This document shows, one piece after another, positions 15,758 to 26,005 of a stretch of 64,000 nucleotides of DNA. The DNA lies in contig NZ_AUCQ01000006.1 of NCBI RefSeq assembly GCF_000429845.1, positions 248,001 through 312,000 on the forward strand, read 5' to 3'. Position numbers and translations under genes: made by a program. The stretch is from Comamonas composti DSM 21721 (GTDB lineage Bacteria; Pseudomonadota; Gammaproteobacteria; Burkholderiales; Burkholderiaceae_C). Numbering within the stretch: the stretch's first letter is position 1; each line of letters opens with the position of its first letter. The notes under the pieces were generated by a model. It had not been told where the DNA came from and did no database searches. It saw only the letters and a list, made by a program, of their open reading frames with translations.

Positions 15758-17581
15758 CTACGCTGGCGCGCTGGGCAGCCCAGCAATGAAATTGCGCTTG
15801 CTCTTGTACTGCGTGCGCAGGCTCTGCAGCCAGGCCTGGCCCTGGTCTTGCGGCAGGCGTTTCAGGACCTCGGCCACCAGCTCCAAAGGCCTGGCATAAG
15901 GGGAGCTCGCCATGTCCATGACTGTGCCCAACACCTGTTGCAGCAGGCTTGCGGCCTCCCCCTCTTGCGGCTTTGGCAGCTTGTAGGCCAGGGCCTCCAG
16001 GGCCTGGACAGAGCACACGTTCCGGCCCGGCTGAACCAGGGCCAGGGCCGCCTGCAGCTCCCCATCGGCCATGAGCCACTGCACACGCGTTCTCACATTC
16101 GGCAGCACAGCCTGTCTGCCTGAAGCCCGCTTGCGCTCGACCTTGACCTCGGCCTGTTCGCACTGCTCGGCCCAGGCAAACAGCTCGGCTCTGTAGGCGG
16201 CGCGATCGCGCCCCGCGCGCTCGGCAGCAGCCAGCGTGGCACGGTAGGCCTGTACATCCGGGAATTCCTGCAGGCGCTTGCGGTGGATGGCCAGCGCCTC
16301 GTCATCCCACCCGTCGCGCTCATAGCAGCGCAGCAAGGCATCCTCGCAGAATCGGCTGCGCGGCTGCCTCTGCACGCCGGCCTGCGCCCACTGCAGGGCC
16401 TCACGATGCCAGCCCTGGTTTTCGCAGAGCTGGATCAGTTCGATATGGTCATTCTCGGTCTCGGCGCTCGAGGCCATGGCCTGCAGCAGGGCACGCGGAT
16501 CGTCCTCGGCAGCAATGCTTCTCAGATAACGGCTGCGCAGGATTTCGCGCTGGCTGTCATAACCCGTGTCATGGCGGCTTCTGGCGTCGTTCTTTCTGGG
16601 ATGGCTGCTTTGCCAGGCTTGCCAGTCTGCGCGCGCACGCTCGGCATAGCGGGCCCGGACGGCCGGGCCGGCAGCAGCCAGCAATGTGGACTCGGACCAC
16701 GAACCCCAGGGGTCGGCCTCCATGAGCTTGAACCAGCGGTCCAGCCAAGCGGCAGGCGGTGGGCTGGCACGCAAAGCTTCCAGGAGCAGGGCTTGCACTT
16801 CGTCCACCAGGGCGCCCAGATCGCCGTCGGAGTCATCGGCGTTCTCGGCCACCTTGTATACGCACAGCAGAACATGCTCGCACAGCTCGCGCCCCATGGC
16901 TGCATCGCGCTCCAGCCAGGGCCGCACCAGGTCCAGCGCTGCGGCTGCGCGCCGCGCATAGGCACTGGACTGCTTCCAGTCCAGGTACTGACGCCTGTCG
17001 CGCAGCAATTCGGTCAATGTGCTGCGCAAGGCCTTGGCATCGTTGCCGACATTGCCGCTTGCGGCCCAGGCCTTGAGTTCGGCCATGCAGTCACGATCCT
17101 GCTCGGCCCAGGCCCACAAGCGCTGGGCCAGGGCCTCGGCGCTTTGCCCGAACACAAAGCGCTGCAAGGCCTGGCCACGCTCGGCCTGGGTGCGCGCACG
17201 CTTGGCTGCGGCGGCGATCTTGCGTGCGGCCTGATCGTCATGCGCGGGCACCTCGCCGCCCAGCAGGCCGCGCCAGGCCAGGCATACGGCCACCATGTGC
17301 TTGCAGAAGTTGCCACCCCGGGCATGCGGGCAGTCGCACTCGGCATCGAGCTCATGCGCGTCATCGATGAGCACGCGCACCTGATAGGCCTGGGTGCCGT
17401 GTACCACGGCCTGCATGACGGCCTGCTCTGCAGTTGCGGACTTGCCGGTCTTGATCGACTCGATGACGCCGCTGGCCGCATAGTCCTGGCCGCGCTCGAA
17501 CACGGCGACGCCGCTGAGCTTGCACAAAGCCTTGTCGGACAGAAGCTCCAGCCAGGCGCTGGGGTCGGAAGTTGAAGTCAT
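15758..17581 (-). CDS. SWIM zinc finger protein
   Basis: A 607-residue protein with one SWIM motif, CxCx8CxH at residues 82-95 (CDCPHARGGNFCKH), and a long alpha-helical remainder rich in Ala, Arg and Glu with a helical-repeat look (ENQGWHREALQWAQAG). SWIM domains bind DNA or protein. Exact role unknown; it stands alone, with a dispersed palindrome directly upstream at 17584-17643. Confidence 0.8.
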   Translation of the reverse strand: MTSTSDPSAWLELLSDKALCKLSGVAVFERGQDYAASGVIESIKTGKSATAEQAVMQAVVHGTQAYQVRVLIDDAHELDAECDCPHARGGNFCKHMVAVCLAWRGLLGGEVPAHDDQAARKIAAAAKRARTQAERGQALQRFVFGQSAEALAQRLWAWAEQDRDCMAELKAWAASGNVGNDAKALRSTLTELLRDRRQYLDWKQSSAYARRAAAALDLVRPWLERDAAMGRELCEHVLLCVYKVAENADDSDGDLGALVDEVQALLLEALRASPPPAAWLDRWFKLMEADPWGSWSESTLLAAAGPAVRARYAERARADWQAWQSSHPRKNDARSRHDTGYDSQREILRSRYLRSIAAEDDPRALLQAMASSAETENDHIELIQLCENQGWHREALQWAQAGVQRQPRSRFCEDALLRCYERDGWDDEALAIHRKRLQEFPDVQAYRATLAAAERAGRDRAAYRAELFAWAEQCEQAEVKVERKRASGRQAVLPNVRTRVQWLMADGELQAALALVQPGRNVCSVQALEALAYKLPKPQEGEAASLLQQVLGTVMDMASSPYARPLELVAEVLKRLPQDQGQAWLQSLRTQYKSKRNFIAGLPSAPA

Positions 17582-17583
17582 GG

Positions 17584-17643
17584 AATTTTGATCAAAAACG
17601 CCTCAAACCCTTATGCAGAGCGCGCAGGCAGCTATCAAAATGA
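17584..17643. repeat. AGCTGC-AGCGC family palindromic repeat
   Basis: A spacer copy between nadA and the SWIM gene. On the minus strand it reads TTTGATAGCTGCC, then GCGC, then GGGTTTGAGGCGTTTTTGAT. The A/T-rich ends and GCGC core match the other copies. Confidence 0.5.
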
Positions 17644-17650
17644 ATAGCCC

Positions 17651-18802
17651 TCAGGCAGCGCCCAGGTGCGGCACCAGGGCCGAGGCCGCAGTTTGGCCCC
17701 GGGCCTTGAGCGCAGCCGTGAAGTCCAGCATGCGGTCTATGGGCCTGCGCGCCTGTGGAATCAGGGACTCGGGCACATGGATCTGGTTGGCCCCGGTCTC
17801 GAGCACACGCGCCACATCGGCCAGCGCATTCATGGCCATCCACGGGCAATGCGCGCAGCTCTTGCAGGTGGCGCTGCTGCCGGCCGTGGGCGCCTCGATG
17901 AAGCGCTTGTGCGGCAGCAGCTGGCGCAGCTTGTGCAGCATGCCGCTGTCGGTGGCGACGATGAATTCATCGGCCGGCATCTCGCTTGCGGCCTTGAGGA
18001 TGGCCGAGGTCGAGCCCACAGCGTCGGCCAGGGCCACGACATCGGCCGGGCTCTCGGGATGCACCAGCACCCTGGCCCGGGGATGCTCTTTCTTGAGCGC
18101 TTCCAGCTCGAAGGCCTTGAACTCGTCATGGACGATGCAGGCGCCGTTCCACAGCAGCATGTCGGCCCCGGTCTGCTGCTGTATGTAGCCGCCCAGGTGG
18201 CGGTCGGGCGCCCAGAGAATCTTGTGGCCTGCGGCCTTGAGTGCGCCCACCACTTCCAGCGCGCAACTCGATGTGACCAGCCAATCGGCACGCGCCTTGA
18301 CCTCGGCGCTGGTGTTCGCATAGACGACCACGGTGCGGTCCGGGTGCTGATCGCAAAACGCCGAAAACTCGGCTGCCGGGCAGCCCAGGTCCAGCGAGCA
18401 GGTGGCCTCGAGGTCGGGCATGAGCACGGTCTTCTCGGGCGACAGGATCTTGGCCGTCTCGCCCATGAAGCGCACGCCCGAGACCACCAAAGTCCGGGCC
18501 TGGTGATCTCGGCCAAAACGCGCCATCTCCAGCGAATCGCTGACGATGCCACCGGTCTCCTCGGCCAGATCCTGCAGATCGGGATGCACGTAGAAGTGCG
18601 AGACCATGACCGCATTGCGCGCGCGCAGCAGCCCGCGAATGCGCTGCTTGAGCTCTGCACGCTCGGCCTGGGAAGGCTCGGGCGGCACGCGTGCCCAGGC
18701 ATGGCGCGTGGAGCAGGTGCCGGGAGCGCCCGCATCCAGCGGCAATTCATATTCCACGGCCTTGCGCGGCTGCATCTGGGGTGGGAGCAATGCCTGGTTC
18801 AT
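17651..18802 (-). CDS. nadA: Quinolinate synthase
   Basis: A 383-residue [4Fe-4S] enzyme that condenses iminoaspartate with dihydroxyacetone phosphate to quinolinate. Family blocks are [36 protein letters not shown] and the late Cys cluster [15 protein letters not shown]. Cluster cysteines lie in [13 protein letters not shown] and the last block. It acts with NadB, whose gene end is at the left edge of the window. Confidence 0.95.
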   Translation of the reverse strand: MNQALLPPQMQPRKAVEYELPLDAGAPGTCSTRHAWARVPPEPSQAERAELKQRIRGLLRARNAVMVSHFYVHPDLQDLAEETGGIVSDSLEMARFGRDHQARTLVVSGVRFMGETAKILSPEKTVLMPDLEATCSLDLGCPAAEFSAFCDQHPDRTVVVYANTSAEVKARADWLVTSSCALEVVGALKAAGHKILWAPDRHLGGYIQQQTGADMLLWNGACIVHDEFKAFELEALKKEHPRARVLVHPESPADVVALADAVGSTSAILKAASEMPADEFIVATDSGMLHKLRQLLPHKRFIEAPTAGSSATCKSCAHCPWMAMNALADVARVLETGANQIHVPESLIPQARRPIDRMLDFTAALKARGQTAASALVPHLGAA

Positions 18803-18956
18803 GAGCCAGCCTTCAAGTTGAATCGGACATCGGCTCCAGGCCGTGCAGCCATGGCTGTAAAAGTCATTCCAATCTCACTGCGGTTTTTCATGGGGCCCAC
18901 AGCATAGCCGTATCGCATAGACTTGCGCCCGTTTGTGTTCATCTGTGAAAGCCGCC

Positions 18957-19841
18957 ATGACCTCTCCAGCACAGCCCGTATCCGGAACACCTTACGGAAC
19001 CATTCCTCCGGCTTCGCCCCTCCCCGGGCGCCGTCCCGTCAGCCTGCCCCGGCTTGCGCAAATGCGTGCCGCCGGCGAGAAGATCACCATGCTCACGGCC
19101 TATGACGCAACCTTTGCGGCCGTGGCCGATGCAGCCGGCGTGGAATGCATCCTGGTCGGCGACTCGCTGGGCATGGTCTGCGAAGGCCTGCACAGCACGG
19201 TGGGCGTAAGCCTTGAAACCATGTGTCACCACACGGCCAGCGTGGCCCGGGGCCTGCACCGCGTACAGGGCACGGCCTGGCTGATTGCCGACCTGCCTTA
19301 TGGCACCTACCACGAATCCCGCGAGCAAGCCATGCGCAGCGCCTGTGCGCTCATGCAGGCCGGCGCCCACATGGTCAAGCTCGAAGGCGGCGGCTGGACC
19401 GCCTCCACGGTGCAATTCCTCGTCGAGCGCGGCGTTCCCGTCTGCGCCCACCTGGGCCTGACGCCGCAAACCGTGCATGCCCTGGGTGGCTACCGCGTAC
19501 AAGGCAAGGACGATCTGGCTGCAGCCACGCTGCGCCGCCAGGCGCTGGAGCTGCAGGAGGCCGGCGCCTCCATGCTGGTGCTGGAAATGGTGCCTGCCCT
19601 GCTGGCCGGCGAGCTCACGCAAAAACTGCAGCACTGCCACACGATTGGCATTGGCGCAGGCAACGGCACGGCTGGTCAGGTGCTGGTCTTGCACGACATG
19701 CTGGGCATGAACCTGGGCAAGATGGCGCGCTTCGTGCACAACTTCATGGAGGAGGCCGGCAGCATCAAGGGTGCCATGCAGGCCTATGTGCAAGCCGTCA
19801 AGGATGGGCGCTTTCCCGACAACAGCAAGCACGCCTGGTAA
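18957..19841 (+). CDS. panB: 3-methyl-2-oxobutanoate hydroxymethyltransferase
   Basis: A 294-residue enzyme making ketopantoate from alpha-ketoisovalerate and methylenetetrahydrofolate. Motifs are [31 protein letters not shown] and a catalytic Glu in LVLEMVP. It forms a two-gene unit with panC, whose start is 18 bp downstream. Start chosen at MTSPAQP (18957). Confidence 0.95.
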   Translation: MTSPAQPVSGTPYGTIPPASPLPGRRPVSLPRLAQMRAAGEKITMLTAYDATFAAVADAAGVECILVGDSLGMVCEGLHSTVGVSLETMCHHTASVARGLHRVQGTAWLIADLPYGTYHESREQAMRSACALMQAGAHMVKLEGGGWTASTVQFLVERGVPVCAHLGLTPQTVHALGGYRVQGKDDLAAATLRRQALELQEAGASMLVLEMVPALLAGELTQKLQHCHTIGIGAGNGTAGQVLVLHDMLGMNLGKMARFVHNFMEEAGSIKGAMQAYVQAVKDGRFPDNSKHAW

Positions 19842-20711
<870 letters not shown>

Positions 20712-21250
20712 GAACGTGTTCACAGCATCTGCAGTCCGCGAAGCTGCAGCCCCGCCATGGCCTGCACGCCAGCGGCCACCCAGCGCATAACCACCTTGAT
20801 AGGCGCCTCGCAGGCAGCGCCTGCCGGCGCGCCTTTCATGCCTCAGAGCGAGTTCACGATCTCAGGCCCGCGCAGCCAGTCCTGAAGCACATCCCCGCAG
20901 CCCATGGAGCATGGGTAATCTCCCAGATATTCATACTCTTCAAAGAATGAATATCTTCTGGGCCGGATCTGTTTGCGCGCGATTGTTGATGATATTCATC
21001 CCCTCATCAATATGAATTCAGCAAGCCCGGAAATAAATCAAATAGCCGTCATATACAAATGAATTTAGGAAATTTCCTAAGCACAGGAAATGATTCATCT
21101 GCTACTCAAGATCTCGACCAGTTAGGACTATTCTGATTTTCAGCAGGAACTGTATCTTTCTCATTTTTTCTAATTACAATTTTTTCACTCCAAGCTGAAA
21201 TCTATGATGCTTTTGGAGTTCCGGTTCGAGTCAAATATATGAGGTTTCAA
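20712..21250. other. Spacer with MITE remnants and AT-rich fimbrial upstream region
   Basis: The first part holds two MITE left tips in the same orientation, at 20712-20723 (directly after the panC stop) and 20846-20863 (preceded by TCA). From about 20915 the DNA becomes AT-rich and carries repeated GATATTCAT sites, presumably the control region of the fimbrial operon. No gene seen. Confidence 0.5.
20925..20999. promoter_or_regulatory. Repeated GATATTCAT sites upstream of the fimbrial operon
   Basis: GATATTCAT occurs at 20926-20934 and 20991-20999, with its reverse complement at 20947-20955. The first two sites form a 10-bp perfect inverted repeat (20925-20934 / 20947-20956) around 12 nt. 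Related AATATGAATT follows near 21006. This spacing fits a dimeric regulator's operators, but the regulator is not known. Confidence 0.45.
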
Positions 21251-21832
21251 ATGAAAAAAGTCTATACCGCTATTAGCGCCATCGCCTGCTGCTTCGCCGC
21301 AATCGGCTCTGCCAATGCAGCAGAAAGCATGAAGGGCACGATTCAGTTCAAGGGTGCCATCAGCGCTGAAAGCTGCTATATCCAGTCGTCGATTGGCGAT
21401 ACCAACTCGGTCCTGGTTTCCATGGGCACGATCAACACGGCCCAGGTGGGTACGGTTGCCGCCCCCATCTTCACCACGGGTGCCGGCCTGTCGCAAGGCG
21501 ACTTCAACGTCGTCTGCAAGAACGACGCCAAGGTTTCCATGACCCTGAACGCCAGCCAGGCCGAAGTGGACGCTACCGGCCACGTCATGCGTGTGAACAA
21601 CGGCGTGCCCAACGAAGGCTATGCACAGAACGTGGGCATTGCGCTGTACCCCTCCAGCAGCTCGTCGAATGCCTACGACCTCACCAGCACCAAGCTGCTG
21701 GACAACGTGAGCGTCGATGCCGGTGCCCAGGTCAACGTGAAATTCAGCGCAGCCTATGTGCAAAACGGCGCCGGCCAGCCCAGCGCCGGCCAGGCCAACG
21801 CCACCTTGCCTTTCGTGCTGGAAATCCAATAA
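21251..21832 (+). CDS. Type 1-like major fimbrial subunit
   Basis: A 193-residue pilin with a signal peptide ending SANA, then AESMKGTIQFKGAI. Two Cys (in AESCYIQ and NVVCKND) match the pilin disulfide, and the chain ends in the beta-strand TLPFVLEIQ. The start at 21251 is preferred because GAGGT lies 7 nt upstream; ATG 21239 is an alternative. It is the first gene of the chaperone-usher operon and should be polymerised by donor-strand exchange. Confidence 0.85.
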   Translation: MKKVYTAISAIACCFAAIGSANAAESMKGTIQFKGAISAESCYIQSSIGDTNSVLVSMGTINTAQVGTVAAPIFTTGAGLSQGDFNVVCKNDAKVSMTLNASQAEVDATGHVMRVNNGVPNEGYAQNVGIALYPSSSSSNAYDLTSTKLLDNVSVDAGAQVNVKFSAAYVQNGAGQPSAGQANATLPFVLEIQ

Positions 21833-21902
21833 GCCCAGCAGCTGCTGAAGTGAATGTCACCATGCGGCTGCATGGTGGCTTCTCCAAAAGAGGGAAATAC
21901 GC

Positions 21903-22625
21903 ATGCGAGGCATGTTTTTAAAGATCGGCTTGGCATGCCTGGTATTTACTGCACCGGTAGCCCAGGCCACCATGGTGCTCAATACTTCCCGCGTCATCAT
22001 TCAAAACGGCAAGAACGAGTCCTCATTCGGCATCAGGAATCTTGATCCGAGAAACCAGTTTCTTGCCCAGTCCTGGCTGACACCGGCTTTTGCCGACGAT
22101 ACGGTCGAGCACTTTTCGCTCACGCCCCAGCTGGTCCAGGTCAATGGTGGTGCGGAACAGCTGGTCCGTATTCTCTACGAGGGAGTAGGACTTCCTCAGG
22201 ACAGGGAATCCATGCTCTGGCTCAATGTCCAGGAGATTCCCAAGATAGGCGAAGAAACCACGGCCATGAGATTTTCTGTACTGCAGAGAATCAAGGTTTT
22301 CTACAGGCCCAAGGAAATACAGGGAAGTTCGCTGGCCGCCAATTCAGGCATTGAATGGAAGCTTGACCAAGGGAAACTCCATGTGAGCAATCCCAGCATG
22401 TTCCACGTCACGGTTATCGATCTGAGCCTTTCAGGTAAAAGCCTGATGGATGCACTGGTGCTACCCCCAGACTCCATGAAGGATATTTCCCTGAGCAATG
22501 AACAGCAGGCCGCACTGCGCAACAACCAAGCGATCAAATACTCCACGGTCAATGATTATGGAGCCCATGACCGCTATCAAACGACACTGATTGAAGGCAA
22601 TCCTCAAAAAGGTGTCAACCAATAA
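21903..22625 (+). CDS. Periplasmic fimbrial chaperone 1 (PapD-like)
   Basis: A 240-residue chaperone with a signal peptide ending AQA. It has the N-terminal Ig domain features LNTSRVIIQNGKNE and LPQDRESMLWLNVQEIP, and a second domain after residue 130. It folds pilins and caps them for the usher. An AGAGGGAA ribosome site lies before ATG 21903. Confidence 0.9.
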   Translation: MRGMFLKIGLACLVFTAPVAQATMVLNTSRVIIQNGKNESSFGIRNLDPRNQFLAQSWLTPAFADDTVEHFSLTPQLVQVNGGAEQLVRILYEGVGLPQDRESMLWLNVQEIPKIGEETTAMRFSVLQRIKVFYRPKEIQGSSLAANSGIEWKLDQGKLHVSNPSMFHVTVIDLSLSGKSLMDALVLPPDSMKDISLSNEQQAALRNNQAIKYSTVNDYGAHDRYQTTLIEGNPQKGVNQ

Positions 22626-22635
22626 ATCTGAACCG

Positions 22636-22656
22636 GCTTGAGATTTCATCTCAAGC
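22636..22656 (+). promoter_or_regulatory. Hairpin between chaperone 1 and usher genes
   Basis: An 8-bp perfect stem, GCTTGAGA (22636-22643) and TCTCAAGC (22649-22656), with loop TTTCA. No T run follows. Lying within the operon, it may be a partial attenuator or RNA processing and stability element. Confidence 0.35.
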
Positions 22657-22684
22657 TTGGTCAAATGCATTTCCGGGGATTCAG

Positions 22685-25213
22685 GTGTATATCTGCAAAT
22701 ATGCGCTCAATCATTTTGAGCGCCTGCCGACTCTATTAGGTTTTCTGCTGCTGAGTTCTCCCTGGATTGCATTGGCCAATAATGCCGTCGATTCACCGGA
22801 GCTCGTCAGGGAGCAATCCGGTGGCTACGACACCAGCCTGATCCGGGGCGCAGGACACTCGGACCTGAGCCGCATAGGCAAGGGGCAGGCCAGCGTGCTT
22901 CCCGGCACCTATGACCTGGACACGATCGTCAATGGCGACGGCGTGGGGCGCCTCAAGGTCGAGCTCAAGAGTGCACCCCCATCCTCGGAGTTGCAGCCCT
23001 GCATCACGCTGGACATGCTGCAGCGTATAGGTCTGGCCCGCCGCTATCTCGATGCCCTGGTGGAGCAAGGCGCTGCAGAGTGCGTCAACCTGCAGTTGCT
23101 GGATGCCCAGGCCGTGGCCGCGCTGGAGCTTGAACAACTGCGCCTGACCCTGTCCATTCCCCAGATGTATCTCGAACAGGCACGCCGTGGTTACGTGGAT
23201 TCGAGCTACTGGGACCGCGGCGTGAACGCAGGCTTCGTCAACTACCAGGCCAATGCCCGCCATGACCTGCGCCACGGCGAAGGCCAGAGCAGCTTCTTCC
23301 TTGGCCTGAGCAACGGCCTGAACCTGGGCGGCTGGCGGCTGCGCAACGAATCCAGCCTGATGCGCAACCAGCACCAGAGCACCAAGTTCAGCAGCAACCG
23401 CAGCTTTGTGCAGCGCGATGTCATGGCCTTGAAAAGCCAGGCGTCGGCGGGCGAGCTGTATTCGAATGGCCAAGTGTTCGACAGCGTGCGCTTTCAGGGC
23501 GTGCAGCTGAGCTCCGACGAGGGCATGCTGGCCGACAGCGAGCGCGGCTATGCGCCTGTCGTGCGCGGCGTGGCCGAGACCAATGCCACCGTCGAGGTAC
23601 GCCAGAACGGCTACATGCTGTCCAGCACCCAGGTGCCGCCGGGCCCGTTCCTGCTCAAGGACATCTATCCCAGCGGCTCCAACGGCGACCTGGAGGTCAC
23701 CATCATCGAGGCCAATGGAAGCCGCCGGGTCTATCTGCAGCCGTTCTCCGCCCTGCCCCTGATGGTGCGCAAAGGCTATTTGCGCTATAGCACGGAGATC
23801 GGTCGCTACAAATCCAACAACAAGGAGCTGGACACTCCGGTGTTCGCCTCCATGTCCGGCACCTACGGCCTGACCGAGGACCTGTCGGTGACCAGTGGTG
23901 CGCAGGTGGCCGAGAACTTCCAGGCGCTGAACCTCGGCCTGGGCGGCAATACGCCCATCGGGGCGATCTCCGTGGACATCACCCAGTCCTTCAGCCGTCA
24001 GCAGGGCCGCACGCTCACGGGTCAGAGCATACGCGGGCTGTTCGCCAAGACCCTCACGCACACGAACACCACCGTCACGCTGGCCGCCTACCGCTATTCG
24101 ACCTCCGGCTACCGCACCCTGGACGGCCATGTGCGCGACCTCTACAACCTGCACCACGCCTATACCGTGGCGAGCATGCATTCGCGCGCCCGCTTCGACC
24201 TCAACATCACCCAGTCCCTGGGACAGAACGAGCGCTACGGCAACTTCTACCTCAACGCCCAGCGCGAGTCGTTCTGGAATGGCGAGACCTCGAGCTCCGT
24301 GACCGCCGGCTACGGCAATACATGGCGCAATATCTCCTACAACCTGAGTCTGTCCCATACCCGCAATCTCTACGGCCTCAACAGACGCAAGGACAACATT
24401 CTCATGCTGACCCTGTCCGTGCCTCTGGGCAAGAACGGCGGCGCGCCCAGAATGTCGGCCAGCTACGACCATACGGAAGATGGCGGCGCCATGTCGGCCT
24501 CGGTCTACGGACAGATGCCGGAGCATGAAAACGTCAACCTGTCCGCGCAGATGACGCGCACCCGCAATCACCGTGTCTCGGGCTCGGCCGGCCTCGGAGC
24601 CGAGCTTCCCGCCGTGGCCCTGGGAGCCTCTCTGGGCGCCGGAGACCACTATCTGTCGACCAGCCTGAATGCACGGGGCGCGATCGTCGCACATGCCGGC
24701 GGGCTCAACTTCTCGCGCGATGTGGGTGATGGCTTCGCCCTGGTCCAGGTCGATGGCGTGCAAGGCGTGGGCCTGGGCAACGGCCTGGCGCGCACGGCTG
24801 CCAATGGCTATGCGGTCTACCCGACCACGCAGCCCTATCGCTTCAACACCATACGCCTGGACTCCGGCTCGCTGGGTGCCGACGTGGAGCTGGATTCGCT
24901 GACCAGAACCGTGGTGCCGCACCGTGGCGCCATCGTCAAGGCCGAGTTCAAGGGCTTTACCGGACGACGTGTGCAACTGCGCCTGAGCGATGCCCAGGGC
25001 CAGCGGCTGCCGCTGGGAGCCGAGGTGCTCGATGCCGCAGGCAAGAGCCTGGGCCTGGTCGACCACCACGGGCAGGCACTGGTGCTGGTCGCCGAGGACA
25101 AGGGCGAGCTGCAGATCACATGGGGCGAAGGCCAGCAGTGCCAGGCCTCCTATGCCCTGCCCGAGCGCGACCCCAAGCGCTACTACGACAAGCTGGATCT
25201 CACATGTCGCTGA
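22685..25213 (+). CDS. Outer-membrane fimbrial usher (FimD-like)
   Basis: An 842-residue usher. It appears to start at GTG 22685 after GGGGATTCAG, with a signal peptide ending ALA. The N-terminal domain binds chaperone-pilin complexes, the middle holds the beta-barrel and plug (GVAETNATVEVRQNGYML and PFLLKDIYPSGSNGDLEVTI), and the C-terminal domains begin near residue 740 (HRGAIVKAEF, RVQLRL). Length is normal. It overlaps the second chaperone by 10 bp. Confidence 0.92.
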   Translation: MYICKYALNHFERLPTLLGFLLLSSPWIALANNAVDSPELVREQSGGYDTSLIRGAGHSDLSRIGKGQASVLPGTYDLDTIVNGDGVGRLKVELKSAPPSSELQPCITLDMLQRIGLARRYLDALVEQGAAECVNLQLLDAQAVAALELEQLRLTLSIPQMYLEQARRGYVDSSYWDRGVNAGFVNYQANARHDLRHGEGQSSFFLGLSNGLNLGGWRLRNESSLMRNQHQSTKFSSNRSFVQRDVMALKSQASAGELYSNGQVFDSVRFQGVQLSSDEGMLADSERGYAPVVRGVAETNATVEVRQNGYMLSSTQVPPGPFLLKDIYPSGSNGDLEVTIIEANGSRRVYLQPFSALPLMVRKGYLRYSTEIGRYKSNNKELDTPVFASMSGTYGLTEDLSVTSGAQVAENFQALNLGLGGNTPIGAISVDITQSFSRQQGRTLTGQSIRGLFAKTLTHTNTTVTLAAYRYSTSGYRTLDGHVRDLYNLHHAYTVASMHSRARFDLNITQSLGQNERYGNFYLNAQRESFWNGETSSSVTAGYGNTWRNISYNLSLSHTRNLYGLNRRKDNILMLTLSVPLGKNGGAPRMSASYDHTEDGGAMSASVYGQMPEHENVNLSAQMTRTRNHRVSGSAGLGAELPAVALGASLGAGDHYLSTSLNARGAIVAHAGGLNFSRDVGDGFALVQVDGVQGVGLGNGLARTAANGYAVYPTTQPYRFNTIRLDSGSLGADVELDSLTRTVVPHRGAIVKAEFKGFTGRRVQLRLSDAQGQRLPLGAEVLDAAGKSLGLVDHHGQALVLVAEDKGELQITWGEGQQCQASYALPERDPKRYYDKLDLTCR

Positions 25214-26004
25214 AGACCTCTCCTGCCGCCCTGCACCAGGTGCTGCTCGCAGGCCGCCGGCTCTTGCATTACATGGCCTGGTCGGCTCTCGCGGCCACGG
25301 CCGTACAGGCCGGACCGCTGAGCTTTGATGAAAACCGCTACTTTCTCAGCGAAGGCGCAGCACGGCGCACCATGCTGATCCACAACGGCGGCGACTCCCA
25401 GGCCCTGGTGCAGATCTCAGTGGACCGCCCCGGTACTACCGCGCAAAGCGATGCGGACCTGCCCCTGGCGGTCTCCCGCCCCTTGCTACCCATACCAGCC
25501 AACGAAACCGCCGCCGTGGAGGTGTTTTATCAAGGCTTGGGTCTGCCCGGCGACAGGGAAAGCTTTTTTCTGCTGAGTGTGCTGGATGTACCGCCCAAGG
25601 CCCCGGACACCGCCCAGGGCGAGACCGGCATGCACATCGCGGCCAGGCACCGCTTCAAGCTGTTCTACCGCCCGCGTCTTGAAGTCCCGCCCGAGGCCGT
25701 GCGCGATGCGCTGCTCTGGCAACTGCCAGCCGATGCCTCGCCCGGCATGGTGGAGATCCACAACCCCAGCCCCTACTACGCAACCCTGGTCGAGATCGCG
25801 GCCCTGGATGCTTCAGGCCAGCCCTGCGGTCAGAACATTTCCCACCTGATGGTCGAGCCTTTCGGCACGCTCAGGCAGAGCATCCAGGGTTGCACCGCCA
25901 CCACCGCTTCCATGAGCTACCGCTATGTGAGCGACAGCGGCCGGGAAATCCTCTACGAAGTGAGCCTGCATGCGGGCCAACCCGGCCTGATCCGTAAAGT
26001 TTGA
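25204..26004 (+). CDS. Periplasmic fimbrial chaperone 2
   Basis: A 266-residue PapD-like chaperone, with a rather long N-terminal region before the signal-like segment ending AVQA. It retains the LPGDRESFFLLSVLDVPP motif and adds a C-terminal Cys pair (QPCGQN, IQGCTA). The start at 25204 overlaps the usher stop (ATGTCGCTGA). A second chaperone may serve the large tip protein that follows 1 bp later. Confidence 0.88.
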   Translation: MSLKTSPAALHQVLLAGRRLLHYMAWSALAATAVQAGPLSFDENRYFLSEGAARRTMLIHNGGDSQALVQISVDRPGTTAQSDADLPLAVSRPLLPIPANETAAVEVFYQGLGLPGDRESFFLLSVLDVPPKAPDTAQGETGMHIAARHRFKLFYRPRLEVPPEAVRDALLWQLPADASPGMVEIHNPSPYYATLVEIAALDASGQPCGQNISHLMVEPFGTLRQSIQGCTATTASMSYRYVSDSGREILYEVSLHAGQPGLIRKV

Positions 26005-26005
26005 G

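Noticed and set aside
20712..20863. A complete MITE between the two tips after panC
   Set aside because: Both tips point the same way and no inverted right end is present, so they are separate remnants.
22793..25069. Long 758-codon open frame antisense to the usher gene
   Set aside because: A shadow of GC-rich codon bias; no start context or family features, and the usher on the plus strand is unmistakable.
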